Part shown: positions 34,188 through 46,200 of the stretch, piece by piece
Numbering within the stretch: position 1 is the stretch's first letter
How the letters are laid out: every line of letters begins with the position of its first letter
NCBI GenBank assembly: GCA_946628065.1
Contig: CAMOWC010000005.1
Span: 1-64,000, forward strand
From: an uncultured Clostridiaceae bacterium
GTDB taxonomy: Bacteria; Bacillota; Clostridia; TANB77; CAG-508
Length of the DNA: 64,000 nucleotides
Direction of reading: 5' to 3'
The notes under the pieces: generated by a model
Databases searched by the model: none
Told to the model about the DNA's origin: nothing
What the model saw: only the letters and a program-made list of their open reading frames with translations
Program-made: the position numbers and the translations under genes

Positions 34188-34970
34188 ATGGCAGTAGTAG
34201 CAATGAAACAACTACTTGAAGCAGGTGTTCACTTTGGACATCAAACAAGAAGATGGGATCCTAGAATGGCTGAATACATTTTCCAAGCTAGAAATGGTAT
34301 CCACATCATCGATTTACAAAAGACATCAAAAAAATTAGATGAGGCATATGCTTTTGTTAAAGAGCAAGCTGAAGAAGGAAAAGATGTTCTTTTTGTAGGA
34401 ACTAAAAAACAAGCACAAGAGTGCATGAAAGACGCAGCTATCAAATGCAACATGTTCTATGTTGATCAAAGATGGCTAGGAGGAATGTTAACAAACTTTG
34501 AAACGATTCGTTCAAGAGTTAACAGACTAAAAGAATTAGAAGCAATGGAACAAAATGGTACATTTGACGTATTACCTAAAAAAGAAGTTGCTGGGCTAAG
34601 AAAAGAAATGAACAAGCTAGAAGTAAACCTTGGTGGAATCAAAGACATGGAAAGACTACCAGGAGTGTTATTTATAGTTGATCCTAAAAAAGAAAGAATA
34701 GCAATATTAGAAGCTAAGAAATTAAACATACCTACAGTTGGTTTAATAGATACAAACTGTAATCCAGAAGATGTTGATTATCCAATTCCAGGAAATGATG
34801 ATGCAATAAGAGCTGTAAAGCTAATAGCTGATACAATGGCAAATGCTGTTATTGAAGGTAGACAAGGAGAGGCTATAGAAATGTCAACTGAAGAAGCTGG
34901 AGAAGCACAAGAAGCAGTAGCTGAACCACAAGACATGGAAGAAGTTGTAGAAGAAACAACTGAAGAATAA
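34188..34970 (+). CDS. rpsB: 30S ribosomal protein S2
   Basis: [41 protein letters not shown]. Confidence 0.99.
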   Translation: MAVVAMKQLLEAGVHFGHQTRRWDPRMAEYIFQARNGIHIIDLQKTSKKLDEAYAFVKEQAEEGKDVLFVGTKKQAQECMKDAAIKCNMFYVDQRWLGGMLTNFETIRSRVNRLKELEAMEQNGTFDVLPKKEVAGLRKEMNKLEVNLGGIKDMERLPGVLFIVDPKKERIAILEAKKLNIPTVGLIDTNCNPEDVDYPIPGNDDAIRAVKLIADTMANAVIEGRQGEAIEMSTEEAGEAQEAVAEPQDMEEVVEETTEE

Positions 34971-34992
34971 TTATATTTTAGGAGGAAAGAAT

Positions 34993-35871
34993 ATGATTAC
35001 AGCTGAATTAGTTAAAGATTTAAGAGAAAAAACTGGTGCAGGAATGATGGACTGCAAGAAAGTTTTAACAGAAACTGATGGAGATATGGAAAAAGCAATT
35101 GAGCTTTTAAGAGAAAGAGGAATCGCAAAAGCAGCAAAAAAATCAGACAGAATAGCAGCAGAAGGATTAGTTGCAGCTTATGTAACAGCTGACAAAAAGG
35201 TAGGGGCTTTAGTAGAAGTAAATGCAGAAACAGACTTTGTTGCTAAAAATGCGGATTTTAGAAGTTTCGTAGCAGACGTTGTAGAACAAGTTGCAGAGAA
35301 AAACCCAGCAAACTTGGACGAACTTTTAGCACAAGAGTCAATAAAAGTTGCAGGAAAAACAGTTAAAGATGTATTAACAGATAAAATTGCAACAATTGGT
35401 GAAAATATGTCTATTAGGAGATTTGTAAGATTTGAAAGCAATGGTTTAATTGAAAGTTATATCCATGGAGATGGGAAAATAGGAGTTTTAGTAGATTTAG
35501 GGAAAGGTGAAAGCGAGGTTGCCAAAGATGTGTGCATGCAAGTTGCAGCAGCAAAACCTGAATATCTAAACCGTACAGATGTACCACAAGAAGAAGTTGC
35601 TCATGAGATGGAAATCTTAAAAGCACAAGCTATGAATGAAGGAAAGCCTGCTGAAATAGCTGAAAAAATGGTACAAGGTAGAATAGGAAAATTCTATGGA
35701 GAAATATGCTTATTAGAGCAACCATTTGTAAAGAATCCAGATCAAAAAGTCCAAGATATGGTTTCTTCAAAAGGTGCAGAAGTAGAAAGATTTGCAAGAT
35801 TTGAAAAAGGTGAAGGCCTTGAAAAAAGAGAAGAAAATTTTGCAGAAGAAGTAATGAAACAAATAAAATAA
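34993..35871 (+). CDS. tsf: elongation factor Ts
   Basis: AELVKDLREKTGAGMMDCKKVLTETDGDMEKAIELLRERG. Confidence 0.99.
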   Translation: MITAELVKDLREKTGAGMMDCKKVLTETDGDMEKAIELLRERGIAKAAKKSDRIAAEGLVAAYVTADKKVGALVEVNAETDFVAKNADFRSFVADVVEQVAEKNPANLDELLAQESIKVAGKTVKDVLTDKIATIGENMSIRRFVRFESNGLIESYIHGDGKIGVLVDLGKGESEVAKDVCMQVAAAKPEYLNRTDVPQEEVAHEMEILKAQAMNEGKPAEIAEKMVQGRIGKFYGEICLLEQPFVKNPDQKVQDMVSSKGAEVERFARFEKGEGLEKREENFAEEVMKQIK

Positions 35872-35997
35872 TAATTACAATAAAAAGGGAGAAATTAAAG
35901 TAAATTTTAATTCCTTCCTTTTTTATTTGACATTATTGACAAAAAAAATAATATTATCTATAATTTATTTATAACTATTACAAAGGAGGACTTTTGA

Positions 35998-37048
35998 ATG
36001 AAAACTAAAGAACAAAATGGAATTACGCTTGTAGCACTTGTAATAACAGTTATCATTTTACTTATATTATCTGCTGTTGCTATAACATTTTCGCTTAATG
36101 GAGACGGTATTTTAAATAAAACAGAAAACACCGCACAACAGTACAATGATAAACTTGCAAAAGATACCCATGAGATAGGAAGCGTTTGGCAAGAAATTGG
36201 CCTAAGTGATACAGGTATTGGACAATATGATACAAGCATTGGAATAAAGGTAAGGCATAATGGAGAAGAGGTGGATATATCAAAAATACCAGCTTCTGAA
36301 ATTGCAAATTATTATGGTGATAATGTAATAAACTATACAACAGGAGGAACATATCAACTATTTTATGTGGATAACGCTGGTGCGTTTGGTGATGCGGGAA
36401 GAATATACATACAAAATACTAGCTTTATTGCAGACCAGTATGGATATGGAATAAGACTTTATGATCATTTGGAAACTACAGGTCTAAGAGACACTAATTC
36501 ATTAATTTATAAGCTAAATCCATTATGGGCAATTGATATAACAGGGGACTCAAGTGCAAACCTTGTAAACTTAACGGACAGCCAAATTAAAACGAAATAT
36601 AAAGGAGCTGCTTATTTGTGCAATACGCAAAACTGGAATACTACTTATGTAACGACAGAAGATGAAGCGAAAGGGGTTTGGGCAATCGGAGCAGTGCCAG
36701 TAGAAATGTGGTGTGCTTCATATAATGCAAGATTAAATCCTACAACACAAATTCATACAAGGTCTGGATATTATTCGGCATATGGAACTTATGGGTATGA
36801 ATATAGAGAAGGAGAACAAGGGAACTATTCTCAAAATTTAAATAATTTTCATGCATCTACAGATTGCAATGGAATGTATTATGGAGGAAAGACATCATGG
36901 TTTAGCTCTCCTGCGATTAATGCAGATGGATATGTTTGCGAGGTCAAAGAATATAATAATGGGACTATTGGCCATGATTCGATTCGGAGGAGAAGGCTAT
37001 CTACGTGCAGTTGTGTCAATCCCTGGAAACTATAGAGTAGAGGAATAA
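35998..37048 (+). CDS. prepilin-like (N-terminal methylation domain) exported protein; one +1 frameshift at CGG 36985-36987
   Basis: QNGITLVALVITVIILLILSAVAITFSL; skipping C36985 gives ...GHDSI-GGEGYLRAVVSIPGNYRVEE*. Confidence 0.85.
36985..36987 (+). other. CGG +1 frameshift site 10 (ATT C|GGA GGA)
   Basis: 329 codons into the pilin-like gene; 21 codons including stop in the shifted frame. Confidence 0.8.
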
Positions 37049-37054
37049 ATATTA

Positions 37055-37091
37055 AAACATCGTTTGAATATTGACAAACGATGTTTTTTGG
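37055..37091 (+). terminator. terminator
   Basis: aaaacatcgtttgaatattgacaaacgatgtttttt. Confidence 0.9.
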
Positions 37092-37131
37092 TGTAACATA
37101 TGAATAAAAGAACATATGAACAAATACGCAT

Positions 37132-37524
37132 ATGAAGAAAGGAGTCAATTTAAGTATGGAAAACGAATATATATGTAAAGAAAAATGCCCACATTTAAAG
37201 AAAATTTCAGAGGTAAAACTTGCAAGCCCAAATGATGATATTGTAATTGATTTAGCAGATATGTTTAAAATATTTGCTGATAGCACAAGACTTAAAATTA
37301 TCTGTGCAATAATGAAAGAAGAGCTATGTGTTTGCGATTTGTGTGAACTGCTTAATTTAAATCAAACTACTGTATCACATCAATTAAAGACCTTAAGAGA
37401 TAGTAAGCTAGTAAAATATAGAAGAGATGGTAAGCAAATTTTTTATAGCTTAGAGGATGACCACGTTACTCAAATTATATCAGCAGGACTAAGCCACATA
37501 TCAGAGGAGGCATATAATGAGTAA
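37132..37524 (+). CDS. ArsR/SmtB-family metal-responsive repressor (CadC-like)
   Basis: FKIFADSTRLKIICAIMKEELCVCDLCELLNLNQTTVSHQLKTLRDSKLVKYRRDGKQIFYSL; start may be 37156. Confidence 0.92.
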   Translation: MKKGVNLSMENEYICKEKCPHLKKISEVKLASPNDDIVIDLADMFKIFADSTRLKIICAIMKEELCVCDLCELLNLNQTTVSHQLKTLRDSKLVKYRRDGKQIFYSLEDDHVTQIISAGLSHISEEAYNE

Positions 37525-39355
37525 TTGCTGTAAATATGATTGTAAAAGTGATGTAATGCAAAAGGAAAAAAACATTACAAATATTATAATTTTTGTATTA
37601 GCAGGCATGTTCTTTATAATTCCATTTTTTGTACAAAATGAAATTATAAAAATATTTTTCTACGGGATAAGTGTTGTTTTAATTGGCAATGAAATAATAT
37701 TTGAAGGACTTAAAAATATTTTTAAACTAAATTTTGAAGAAAAAACACTTATGACTATTGCTGTTGCAGCTGCTTTTATACTTGGAGAATACCCAGAAGC
37801 TTTTCTTGTTCTATTTTTGTTTAAGCTGGGAGAAATGCTTGAAGATCATGCAAAAGATAAGTCTAAAAAGAATATAGAAGGCATTGCTTCTTTAAAAGCA
37901 AACAATGTGAATATTGAAAAAAATAAAACTGTAATAGTAAAGAACTGCAAGGATGTACAAGTTGGAGAAAAGATATTAATTAAACCAGGGGAAATGATAC
38001 CGCTTGATTGCAAAATTATTTCTGGATCAACTGAAATAAATGCATCAGCAATAACGGGAGAAAGTAAAAAAATTCCTAAGAATGAAGGAGATAGTGTTTT
38101 ATCTGGGAGTATAAATTTAACAGGTGCTATACATGCGAAAGTCGAGAAGGATTTAGCACATTCATTTGTATCAGAAGTAGTTGACCTCGTAGAAGAAGCA
38201 ACTGAAAACAAAGGAAAAAGTGAAGAATTTATTACAAAGTTTTCAAAAATATATACTCCAACAATAGTTGTACTTGCAATTATGTTTGTAAGTATTACAA
38301 GTATTAGTGGAATACTTGAAGTTAAGGAAGCAATAAGAAGAAGTTTGATTTTTTTAGTTGCGTCATGCCCGTGTAGTCTGGTAATATCTGTGCCACTCGC
38401 TTTTTTTGCATGCGTTGGAACAAGTGCCAAAAAGGGAATGCTTATTAAAGGAACAAAACATATTGAAAGCCTGTCAAAAGCTAATATAGTTGCATTTGAC
38501 AAGACTGGCACACTAACAACGGGGAAAATGGAAATAGATAATATAGAAGCATTTGGAAAGTATAAAGAAAAAGAAATACTTAAAATTGCAGCTAGCATGG
38601 AAAAGCTTTCTATGCACCCAATTGCAAGTTCTTTTGTAAATAAGGTAGAAAATCAAGAACTTTATAATGTAACAGAATTTAAAGAAATAGCAGGGCATGG
38701 AGTTTATGGAAAAATAGACAATAAAGAAATTTTAATGGGAAATTCTAAACTACTAAAAAAATATGGCATAGAATGTAAAGAAAATGAAAAAATATATATT
38801 ACTTCAGCAGGCAAAATCATAGGAACAATTAGTCTTAGAGAGGAAGTACTTAAAGAGAGTATAAATGCAGTAAATGAAATAAACTTAAGAAAGATTATGC
38901 TAACAGGAGACTCAAGCACTCAAGCTAAAAAAATAGCAAAGAAATATAAAATAAAAGAAGTTTATAGTAATCTATTGCCCAGCCAAAAACAGGAAAAAAT
39001 TAAAGAACTAAAGGAAAATAATAATATTGTAATCTGTATAGGAGATGGTATAAATGATGCTCCAGTGCTTGCAGAGGCAAGTTTTAGCATATCAATGGGA
39101 GCAGGAAGCGAAATTGCTAAAGTCACTTCAGATGCAATATTAATAAATAATAAGATAAATGTAATACCTAAGATAATAGAGTTATCTAAAAAAACAATGA
39201 CTATAGTAAAAACCAATATAGCATTTTCAATTGGTGTTAAATTATTAGTTTTAGGATTGGGAGCTGCAGGAATTGCTCCAATATGGCTTGCTGTGCTAGC
39301 AGATACAGGAACAACATTTTTAACAGTTTTAAATTCAAGCAGATTGATGAGATAA
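37517..39355 (+). CDS. cadA: heavy-metal translocating P-type ATPase (CadA/ZntA-like)
   Basis: FLVASCPCSLVISVPLAFFACVG, FDKTGTLTTGK, GDGINDAPVL. Confidence 0.94.
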   Translation: MSNCCKYDCKSDVMQKEKNITNIIIFVLAGMFFIIPFFVQNEIIKIFFYGISVVLIGNEIIFEGLKNIFKLNFEEKTLMTIAVAAAFILGEYPEAFLVLFLFKLGEMLEDHAKDKSKKNIEGIASLKANNVNIEKNKTVIVKNCKDVQVGEKILIKPGEMIPLDCKIISGSTEINASAITGESKKIPKNEGDSVLSGSINLTGAIHAKVEKDLAHSFVSEVVDLVEEATENKGKSEEFITKFSKIYTPTIVVLAIMFVSITSISGILEVKEAIRRSLIFLVASCPCSLVISVPLAFFACVGTSAKKGMLIKGTKHIESLSKANIVAFDKTGTLTTGKMEIDNIEAFGKYKEKEILKIAASMEKLSMHPIASSFVNKVENQELYNVTEFKEIAGHGVYGKIDNKEILMGNSKLLKKYGIECKENEKIYITSAGKIIGTISLREEVLKESINAVNEINLRKIMLTGDSSTQAKKIAKKYKIKEVYSNLLPSQKQEKIKELKENNNIVICIGDGINDAPVLAEASFSISMGAGSEIAKVTSDAILINNKINVIPKIIELSKKTMTIVKTNIAFSIGVKLLVLGLGAAGIAPIWLAVLADTGTTFLTVLNSSRLMR

Positions 39356-39369
39356 AATGGAGTTATTTT

Positions 39370-39424
39370 TTGGGGACGTATTCTTTTGGACTAAAATCTT
39401 TAGTCCAAAAGAGCACGTCCCCAA
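39370..39424. repeat. palindromic GGGGACGT-family element C
   Basis: ttggggacgtattcttttggactaaa / tttagtccaaaagagcacgtccccaa. Confidence 0.9.
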
Positions 39425-39568
39425 TGGCTTTTCTGATGTTCGAAACCATCATCATTTATGCACTACTTTATTTGCTTTTCAAAAAAATTTATAAAAAAGA
39501 TATTTTTTTATGAAAATATATGATAGAATAGGAAACGAAAAATATAATATAAGGAGAGTGAACTTTAA

Positions 39569-40276
39569 GTGGCGGAACTTGCATATAAAAGAGTATTGTT
39601 AAAACTCAGTGGCGAAGCTATGGCAGGGGATAAAAAAACAGGTATCGATGCTGATGTCTTAGGGAAAATTTGTGACCAAGTAAAAATAATTGCTGACTTA
39701 GGGGTACAAGTTTCAATTGTTATTGGTGGAGGAAATTTCTGGAGAGGAAGATATGGACATCAAATGGAAAGAACCACATCAGATTATATGGGAATGCTTG
39801 CTACAGCAATTAATTCACTTGCACTCCAAGATGCTTTGGAAGCACGAGGAATCAATACTAGGGTGCAGACAGCAATAGAAATGAGAGAAATTGCTGAGCC
39901 ATATATAAAAAGAAAAGCAATAAAACATTTGGAAAGGGGAAGAGTTGTAATTTTTGCATGTGGAACAGGACATCCATTCTTTTCAACAGATACAGCTGCA
40001 GCTCTAAGAGCTGTTGAAACTGATTCTGAAGTAATAATGCTTGCTAAAACTATTGATGGAGTATATTCTGCAGACCCTAAACTAGACCCTAAAGCTAAAA
40101 AATATGATGAAATTACCTATTTAGATATATTAAACAAAGACCTAAAAGTAATGGACTCGACTGCAACGTCACTATGTAGAGATAACCAAATACCATTAAT
40201 AGTTTTTGGAATAAATGAACCTGAAAATATTGTAAGAATAATTAAAGGAGAAAAATTAGGAACTGTTGTAAAATAA
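39569..40276 (+). CDS. pyrH: UMP kinase
   Basis: [15 protein letters not shown]...[10 protein letters not shown]. Confidence 0.98.
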   Translation: MAELAYKRVLLKLSGEAMAGDKKTGIDADVLGKICDQVKIIADLGVQVSIVIGGGNFWRGRYGHQMERTTSDYMGMLATAINSLALQDALEARGINTRVQTAIEMREIAEPYIKRKAIKHLERGRVVIFACGTGHPFFSTDTAAALRAVETDSEVIMLAKTIDGVYSADPKLDPKAKKYDEITYLDILNKDLKVMDSTATSLCRDNQIPLIVFGINEPENIVRIIKGEKLGTVVK

Positions 40277-40348
40277 AGTATTTAAGATTTAACATTTTGA
40301 GTAAGCATTAAACAATAAAACTCAGTTAAAGAAAGGAAGTTTTAAATT

Positions 40349-40897
40349 ATGGATAACCATGAATTAGAAGAAAGAATGAACAAAACACTTAGTGTATTAC
40401 AAGATAACTTAGCAGAAATTAGAGCGGGAAGAGCCAATCCAGCAATATTAAACAAAATTAAGATAGATTATTATGGAGTACCTACACCGATAAATCAAGT
40501 TGCAGGTGTTTCTGTACCAGAGGCAAGAATGATATTAATACAGCCATGGGACGCAAGCATTTTAAAAGAAATTGAGAAAGAAATTCAAAAATCAGATATT
40601 GGAATAAATCCAAATAATGATGGTAAAGTTATTCGTCTAGTTTTCCCAGAATTAAATGAGGAAAGAAGAAAAGAAATTGTAAAAGATATTAAAAAAATGG
40701 GAGAAGATGCAAAAGTATCAATACGTTCAATTAGAAGAGATGGAATAGACGAAGCTAAAGAAATGCAAAAAGAGAGTTTAATTTCAGAAGACGAAGAAAG
40801 AAAGGCGGAAGAAGATATTCAAAAGCTTACAGATAAAAAGATTTCAGAAATTGATGGCTTAATCGATGCAAAAGAAAAAGAGATAATGTCATTATAA
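40349..40897 (+). CDS. frr: ribosome recycling factor
   Basis: [41 protein letters not shown]. Confidence 0.98.
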   Translation: MDNHELEERMNKTLSVLQDNLAEIRAGRANPAILNKIKIDYYGVPTPINQVAGVSVPEARMILIQPWDASILKEIEKEIQKSDIGINPNNDGKVIRLVFPELNEERRKEIVKDIKKMGEDAKVSIRSIRRDGIDEAKEMQKESLISEDEERKAEEDIQKLTDKKISEIDGLIDAKEKEIMSL

Positions 40898-40913
40898 AAA
40901 TCGGAGGAAATAT

Positions 40914-41627
40914 ATGGAGAAACTTGGAGAAGGATACCCAAGACATGTTGCTATAATTATGGATGGAAATAGAAGATGGGCGAAGTCTAAAAATATGCCT
41001 GCTAGCTATGGCCATAAAGAAGGCTCTGAAAATTTTAAGAGGATCACAAGGTATGCAAATAAAATTGGACTTAAATATTTAACCGTATATGCATTTTCAA
41101 CAGAAAACTGGAAAAGAAGCGAAGAAGAAGTTGAAGGGCTTATGGGACTTTTTCAAAACTACCTCGACGACTTTGCTAAAAGAGCAGACACAGAAAATAT
41201 AAGAGTTAAAATATTTGGAGACCTTACAAGACTATCAGACAGGATGCAAAAAAGCATGCAAAATGTTATGGAGAAAACAAAGAACAACACAGGCCTTACT
41301 GTAGGTGTATGCATAAATTATGGTGGAAGACTTGAGCTAACACAGGCAATGAAAAAAATTGCACAAGATGTTAAAACTGGAAAAATTAATATTGAAGAAA
41401 TAAATGAAGAAATGATTTCTAATAATTTATATACAGCAGGTATTCCAGATCCAGATTTACTTATAAGAACAAGTAATGAGTTAAGAACGAGCAATTTCTT
41501 ACCATGGCAGATTACATATTCAGAATTTTATTTTACAAAAAAGAATTGGCCAGAATTTACTGAACAAGACTTAGATGATGCCCTAGAGGAGTATAAGAAT
41601 AGAAACCGAAAATTTGGTGGAAAATAA
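40914..41627 (+). CDS. uppS: isoprenyl transferase (undecaprenyl diphosphate synthase)
   Basis: PRHVAIIMDGNRRWAKSK...DPDLLIRTSNELRTSNFLPWQ. Confidence 0.98.
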   Translation: MEKLGEGYPRHVAIIMDGNRRWAKSKNMPASYGHKEGSENFKRITRYANKIGLKYLTVYAFSTENWKRSEEEVEGLMGLFQNYLDDFAKRADTENIRVKIFGDLTRLSDRMQKSMQNVMEKTKNNTGLTVGVCINYGGRLELTQAMKKIAQDVKTGKINIEEINEEMISNNLYTAGIPDPDLLIRTSNELRTSNFLPWQITYSEFYFTKKNWPEFTEQDLDDALEEYKNRNRKFGGK

Positions 41628-41641
41628 GGAGATAAACTGCA

Positions 41642-42439
41642 GTGAAAAGAGTTTTGTCGGCATTGATAGGATTCCCAATAGTAATATTAATTTTGGTATT
41701 TGGGAATCAAATAGTTATAGATGTAGCATTTAGTATAATTGCAATAATATGCTTACATGAGTTTTATGGTGCTTTTAAAAAGGATAGCAAACCAGTTTCG
41801 TGGCTTGGCTATGGTATTGCAATTCTAATTGCTTTTATACATATTATTCCACAACCATATGTAAAAGGTGCATTGCAACTTTTATTACCGAGTGTTACAG
41901 TGTTACTTTTCTTAACAGTTATTGTAACTGAGATGAAGACAACTGTAAAAGATATGATGATTACATTGCTTGGAATAGTATACATATTAGGCTTTATAGT
42001 TTTTATACCTATGTTAAGAGGAGCTGAAAACGGAATTTATTTTGTGTGGTACATTATATTTATTGCATGGGGAACAGATATTTTCGCGTACATTGTGGGT
42101 AAAAAATGGGGAAAACACAAATTCAGTAAGATAAGTCCTAAAAAATCTATTGAAGGATGTATTGCAGGAGTTATAGGAGCAATTTTGGCAAGTTTAATAT
42201 ATACAGTTGCATTAAATAAATTGGCAGGATTTAATATTTCATATATATATATTGGTTTAATTTCAATTGCCTTAAGTATAATAAGCCAAGTTGGTGATTT
42301 CGCTGCTTCAAGTGTAAAAAGATATACAGAAATAAAAGATTACAGTAGCTTGATTCCAGGGCATGGAGGGATGCTAGATAGATTTGATAGTGTAATTTTT
42401 ATTGCACCATTTGCATATTTTTTACTAAGTATTTTGTAA
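41642..42439 (+). CDS. cdsA: phosphatidate cytidylyltransferase
   Basis: GTDIFAYIVGKKWGKHKFSKISPKKSIEG...SVKRYTEIKDYSSLIPGHGGMLDRFDS. Confidence 0.96.
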   Translation: MKRVLSALIGFPIVILILVFGNQIVIDVAFSIIAIICLHEFYGAFKKDSKPVSWLGYGIAILIAFIHIIPQPYVKGALQLLLPSVTVLLFLTVIVTEMKTTVKDMMITLLGIVYILGFIVFIPMLRGAENGIYFVWYIIFIAWGTDIFAYIVGKKWGKHKFSKISPKKSIEGCIAGVIGAILASLIYTVALNKLAGFNISYIYIGLISIALSIISQVGDFAASSVKRYTEIKDYSSLIPGHGGMLDRFDSVIFIAPFAYFLLSIL

Positions 42440-42465
42440 AGACGTAAAACCTTTAGGGAGGATAA

Positions 42466-43226
42466 ATGAGCTTTATATTAGCAACACTAAAAATTATTTT
42501 TTTACTTGGATATTTAATACTTATACATGAATCTGGGCATTTTTTAGTAGCAAAAGCATGCAAAGTAAAAGTTAACCAATTCGCAATAGGATTTGGACCT
42601 AAACTATGGCAAAAAAAAGGAAAAGAAACATTATATGTGTTAAGAATAATCCCATTAGGTGGATTTGTTAGCATGGAAGGAGAAGAAGAACGCTCTGATA
42701 AAGAGGGTTCTTTTAGTAATACCAGTATAAAGAAAAGGATAATGATTGTTGCTGCTGGTGGACTTACAAATATTATTTTTGGACTTCTCACATTGTTAAT
42801 TTTATCTACTATTTTTTTTGCAAGCAAAAGACCAGAGAGTACAATATTAGAACAATTGTCATTTGGAGTAGATAATATAATATATTATTTAAAGGCTACA
42901 TGCGAAATAATAGGAAACCTATTTACAGGGAGAATAGATGTAAATGAGCTAACAGGGCCGATAGGGATTTCAGGTATGGTTGCCAAGACAAGTCGGATTA
43001 TTTGACTTTACTAATTTGTTGGCAGTGATTTCACTATCTTTAGGAGTAACAAACCTTCTACCAATTCCACCATTAGATGGAGGAAAAATATTGATTTATT
43101 TGATAGAAGCAGTTAGAAAAAAACCTTTGGAGCAAAATATAGAAATGCGGAATACAATCGGCTGGTTTGCTGATTATGATTCTTTTATCAATTTATGTGG
43201 CATATAATGATGTTTTAAGAATATAG
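42466..43226 (+). CDS. rseP: RIP metalloprotease RseP/site-2 protease; two +1 frameshifts at CGG codons
   Basis: HESGHFLVAKACKVKVNQFAIGFGP; skip C42994: GMVAKTS-GLFDFTNLLAVISLSLGVTNLLPIPPLDGGKI; skip C43148: EQNIEM-GIQSAGLLIMILLSIYVAYNDVLRI*. Confidence 0.95.
42994..42996 (+). other. CGG +1 frameshift site 11 (AGT C|GGA TTA)
   Basis: 176 codons into rseP; zero frame stops after two more codons (TGA). Confidence 0.9.
43148..43150 (+). other. CGG +1 frameshift site 12 (ATG C|GGA ATA)
   Basis: 51 codons after site 11; 26 codons including stop follow. Confidence 0.9.
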
Positions 43227-43236
43227 GGGGCATAAA

Positions 43237-46200
43237 ATGGACAAAACAGTAGAAGATGTTTTTAAAGATTATGATAAATACGGGAATTTAGTCAAAGCTA
43301 TGATTTTAGCTTTAAATTTATATAAAAAGAGCAACAAATTAGATATAAAATTAAAAGCAACAGATAAGATTGAACTAGAAGAAATAGAAAGCTTTGAGCA
43401 ATATATAAAAACTCGCTTCCAAATAGAAAATATTAAAATTGAAATAGAATATGAAAGTCCGTTTGATAAAGATGAAGAAATAATAAAAGACTGGGATAAG
43501 CTCATTTCTTACATGGGCCGAAAGATACCTCTTAGCAAGGCGATTTTAAAGAATAGTAAAATAGAAATAAATGATTCAAAAGTGGATGTTATTCTTAATA
43601 CAAGAGGAAAAGACATATTAAAAGATAGAGACTTTGATAAAGTTTTAGAAACTATTTTAAGTGATTTATATGGAAAAAAATGCAGAATCCAGTATACAGA
43701 AAACATTACACAAGAGCAGTTAGAGACAATGGAAAATGCAATCCAAGAAGAAGAAAAAAAGGTAATAAATAAATTAAAAGCAGACAGAACAGCTACAAAA
43801 CAAGAAGAAAAAACACCAAACCAAGCCAATGAAAAAAAGGATGAATCAATAGACAACGAAAATCCACTGATATTTGGAAGAATACCTAAGAATGCTGATG
43901 CAGTAATAAAAATCAATGACATAGGTGTAGACAGCGGAAATGTTACAATAATAGGAAAAATATTAAATGTAACGTTGGATGATAAAGATGAAGATATTAA
44001 TTTAGGCATAAAATCGAGAGAATTAAAAAATGGCAAATTTTTAGTGATTTTTAGCATATATGATGGAACGAATACAATAAATTGCAAAGCATTTATTACA
44101 AATGAAAAAATAGATACAGTTACAAAACGATTAAAGAAAGCTAAAAAAGTTAAAGTTATTGGTATGGCTCAATTTGATCCATATGCTCGAGAACTTGGCA
44201 TAATGTGTAACGCAGTAATAGAAATGCCAGAAGAAAAAGAAAATCAAAGAATGGATAATGCTGAAGTAAAAAGAGTAGAACTTCATATGCATACTCAAAT
44301 GAGTGCAATGGATGCTATTACTCCTGCTAAGGATCTTATTAAAAGAGCAATGAAGTGGGGAATGAAATCGATTGCAATTACAGATCATGGAGTTGTACAA
44401 GCTTTCCCAGATGCACATAAATTACTTGGTGACAATCCAGACATGAAGGTTATTTATGGGGTTGAAGCATATTTAGTGCCAGATAAGATAACATCTGTTT
44501 TTAATTCAAAAGGACAAGATATAGACGCAACATATTGTGTACTTGATTTAGAGACAACAGGGCTATCTTTTAGAACAGAAAAAATAACTGAAATTGGAAT
44601 AATGAAATATAAAAATGGAGAAGTAATAGACAGCTTCGAATGTTTTGTAAATCCTGAGAAACCAATTCCACAAAGGGTAGTAGAAGTTACACATATTACA
44701 GACGAGATGGTTAAGGATGCTGAAACAATAGACAAAGTTTTACCGAAAGTAATGGAGTTTATAGGAGACTCTGTTTTAGTTGCACATAATGCAGATTTTG
44801 ATATTGGCTTTTTAAAATATAATGCAAAACAACTAGGACTGACTCTTGAGAATACATATTTAGATACCCTAAGACTTGCAAAAGAATTATTTCCTGATTA
44901 TAAAAAATACAAACTTGGAATAATAGCTGAGAATCTTGGAATTGAAGTACTAGTCGCACACAGGGCCCTAGACGATGTCGACACAACTGTAAAAGTTTTT
45001 AAGATTATGCTTGATAAATTAAAAGAAAAGGGAGTAAAAACACTAGACGATATTGAAAAAGTTTCAGACAGCAGTTCAAATTACAAAAAACTAAAAAGCT
45101 ACCATGCTATAATTCTTGCTAAAAACTATATAGGCTTAAGAAATCTTTATAAACTTATTTCAATTTCACATTTAGATTATTTTTATAAACATCCGCTTAT
45201 ATTAAAGTCTATATATAAAAAGTATTCAGAAGGGCTGATACTTGGAAGTGCTTGCGAAGCGGGCGAACTATATCAAGCAATAGAGATAGGAAAAGACGAT
45301 GAAGAAGTAGAGGCAATTGCAAGAGATTATGATTACTTAGAGATTCAACCAACAGGAAACAACATGTTTTTAGTAAGGGATGGAATTGTTCCTGATGAAG
45401 AAGGATTAAGAGATATAAATAGAAAGATAGTTGCTTTAGGTGAAAAGTTAGATAAACTTGTTGTCGCTACTTGTGATGTTCATTTCATGGATCCTCAAGA
45501 TGAAATATATAGAAGAATTTTAGAGGCTGGGCAAGGTTATAAGGATTGTGATAACCAGGCACCTTTGTATTTAAGAACAACAGAGGAAATGCTTGAGGAA
45601 TTTAGTTATCTAGGCGAAGAAAAAGCATACGAAGTTGTAATTACAAATACTAATAAAATTGCGGATATGTGTGAGAGAATTAGTCCAATTTCTCCAGAAA
45701 AATGTCCACCTTACATTAAAGACTGTGAGAAGACAATTAAAGAAATTGCATATAATAAGGCACATGAATTATATGGAGATCCACTTCCAAAGATTGTAGA
45801 AGAAAGACTTGACAAAGAGCTAACATCTATTATTAAAAACGGATTTTCTGTTATGTATATTATTGCGCAGAAACTAGTATGGAAATCTAATGAAGACGGA
45901 TATATTGTTGGCTCAAGAGGATCGGTAGGGTCATCACTTGTTGCATATATGACTGGAATAACAGAGGTAAATTCTTTGCCTCCTCATTACAGGTGCCCAA
46001 ATTGCAAATATTCTGACTTTACTGATTATGGCTTCCAGAATGGGTATGACTTACCAGATAAAGATTGTCCAAAATGTGGACATAAGTTAACTAAAGACGG
46101 AATAGATATACCATTTGAAACCTTTTTAGGATTTAATGGAGACAAAGAACCTGATATAGATTTAAACTTTTCAGGAGAATATCAGGCTAAAGCACATAGA

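Noticed and set aside
37846-38598. 250-aa minus-strand ORF
   Set aside because: Shadow ORF opposite the P-type ATPase.
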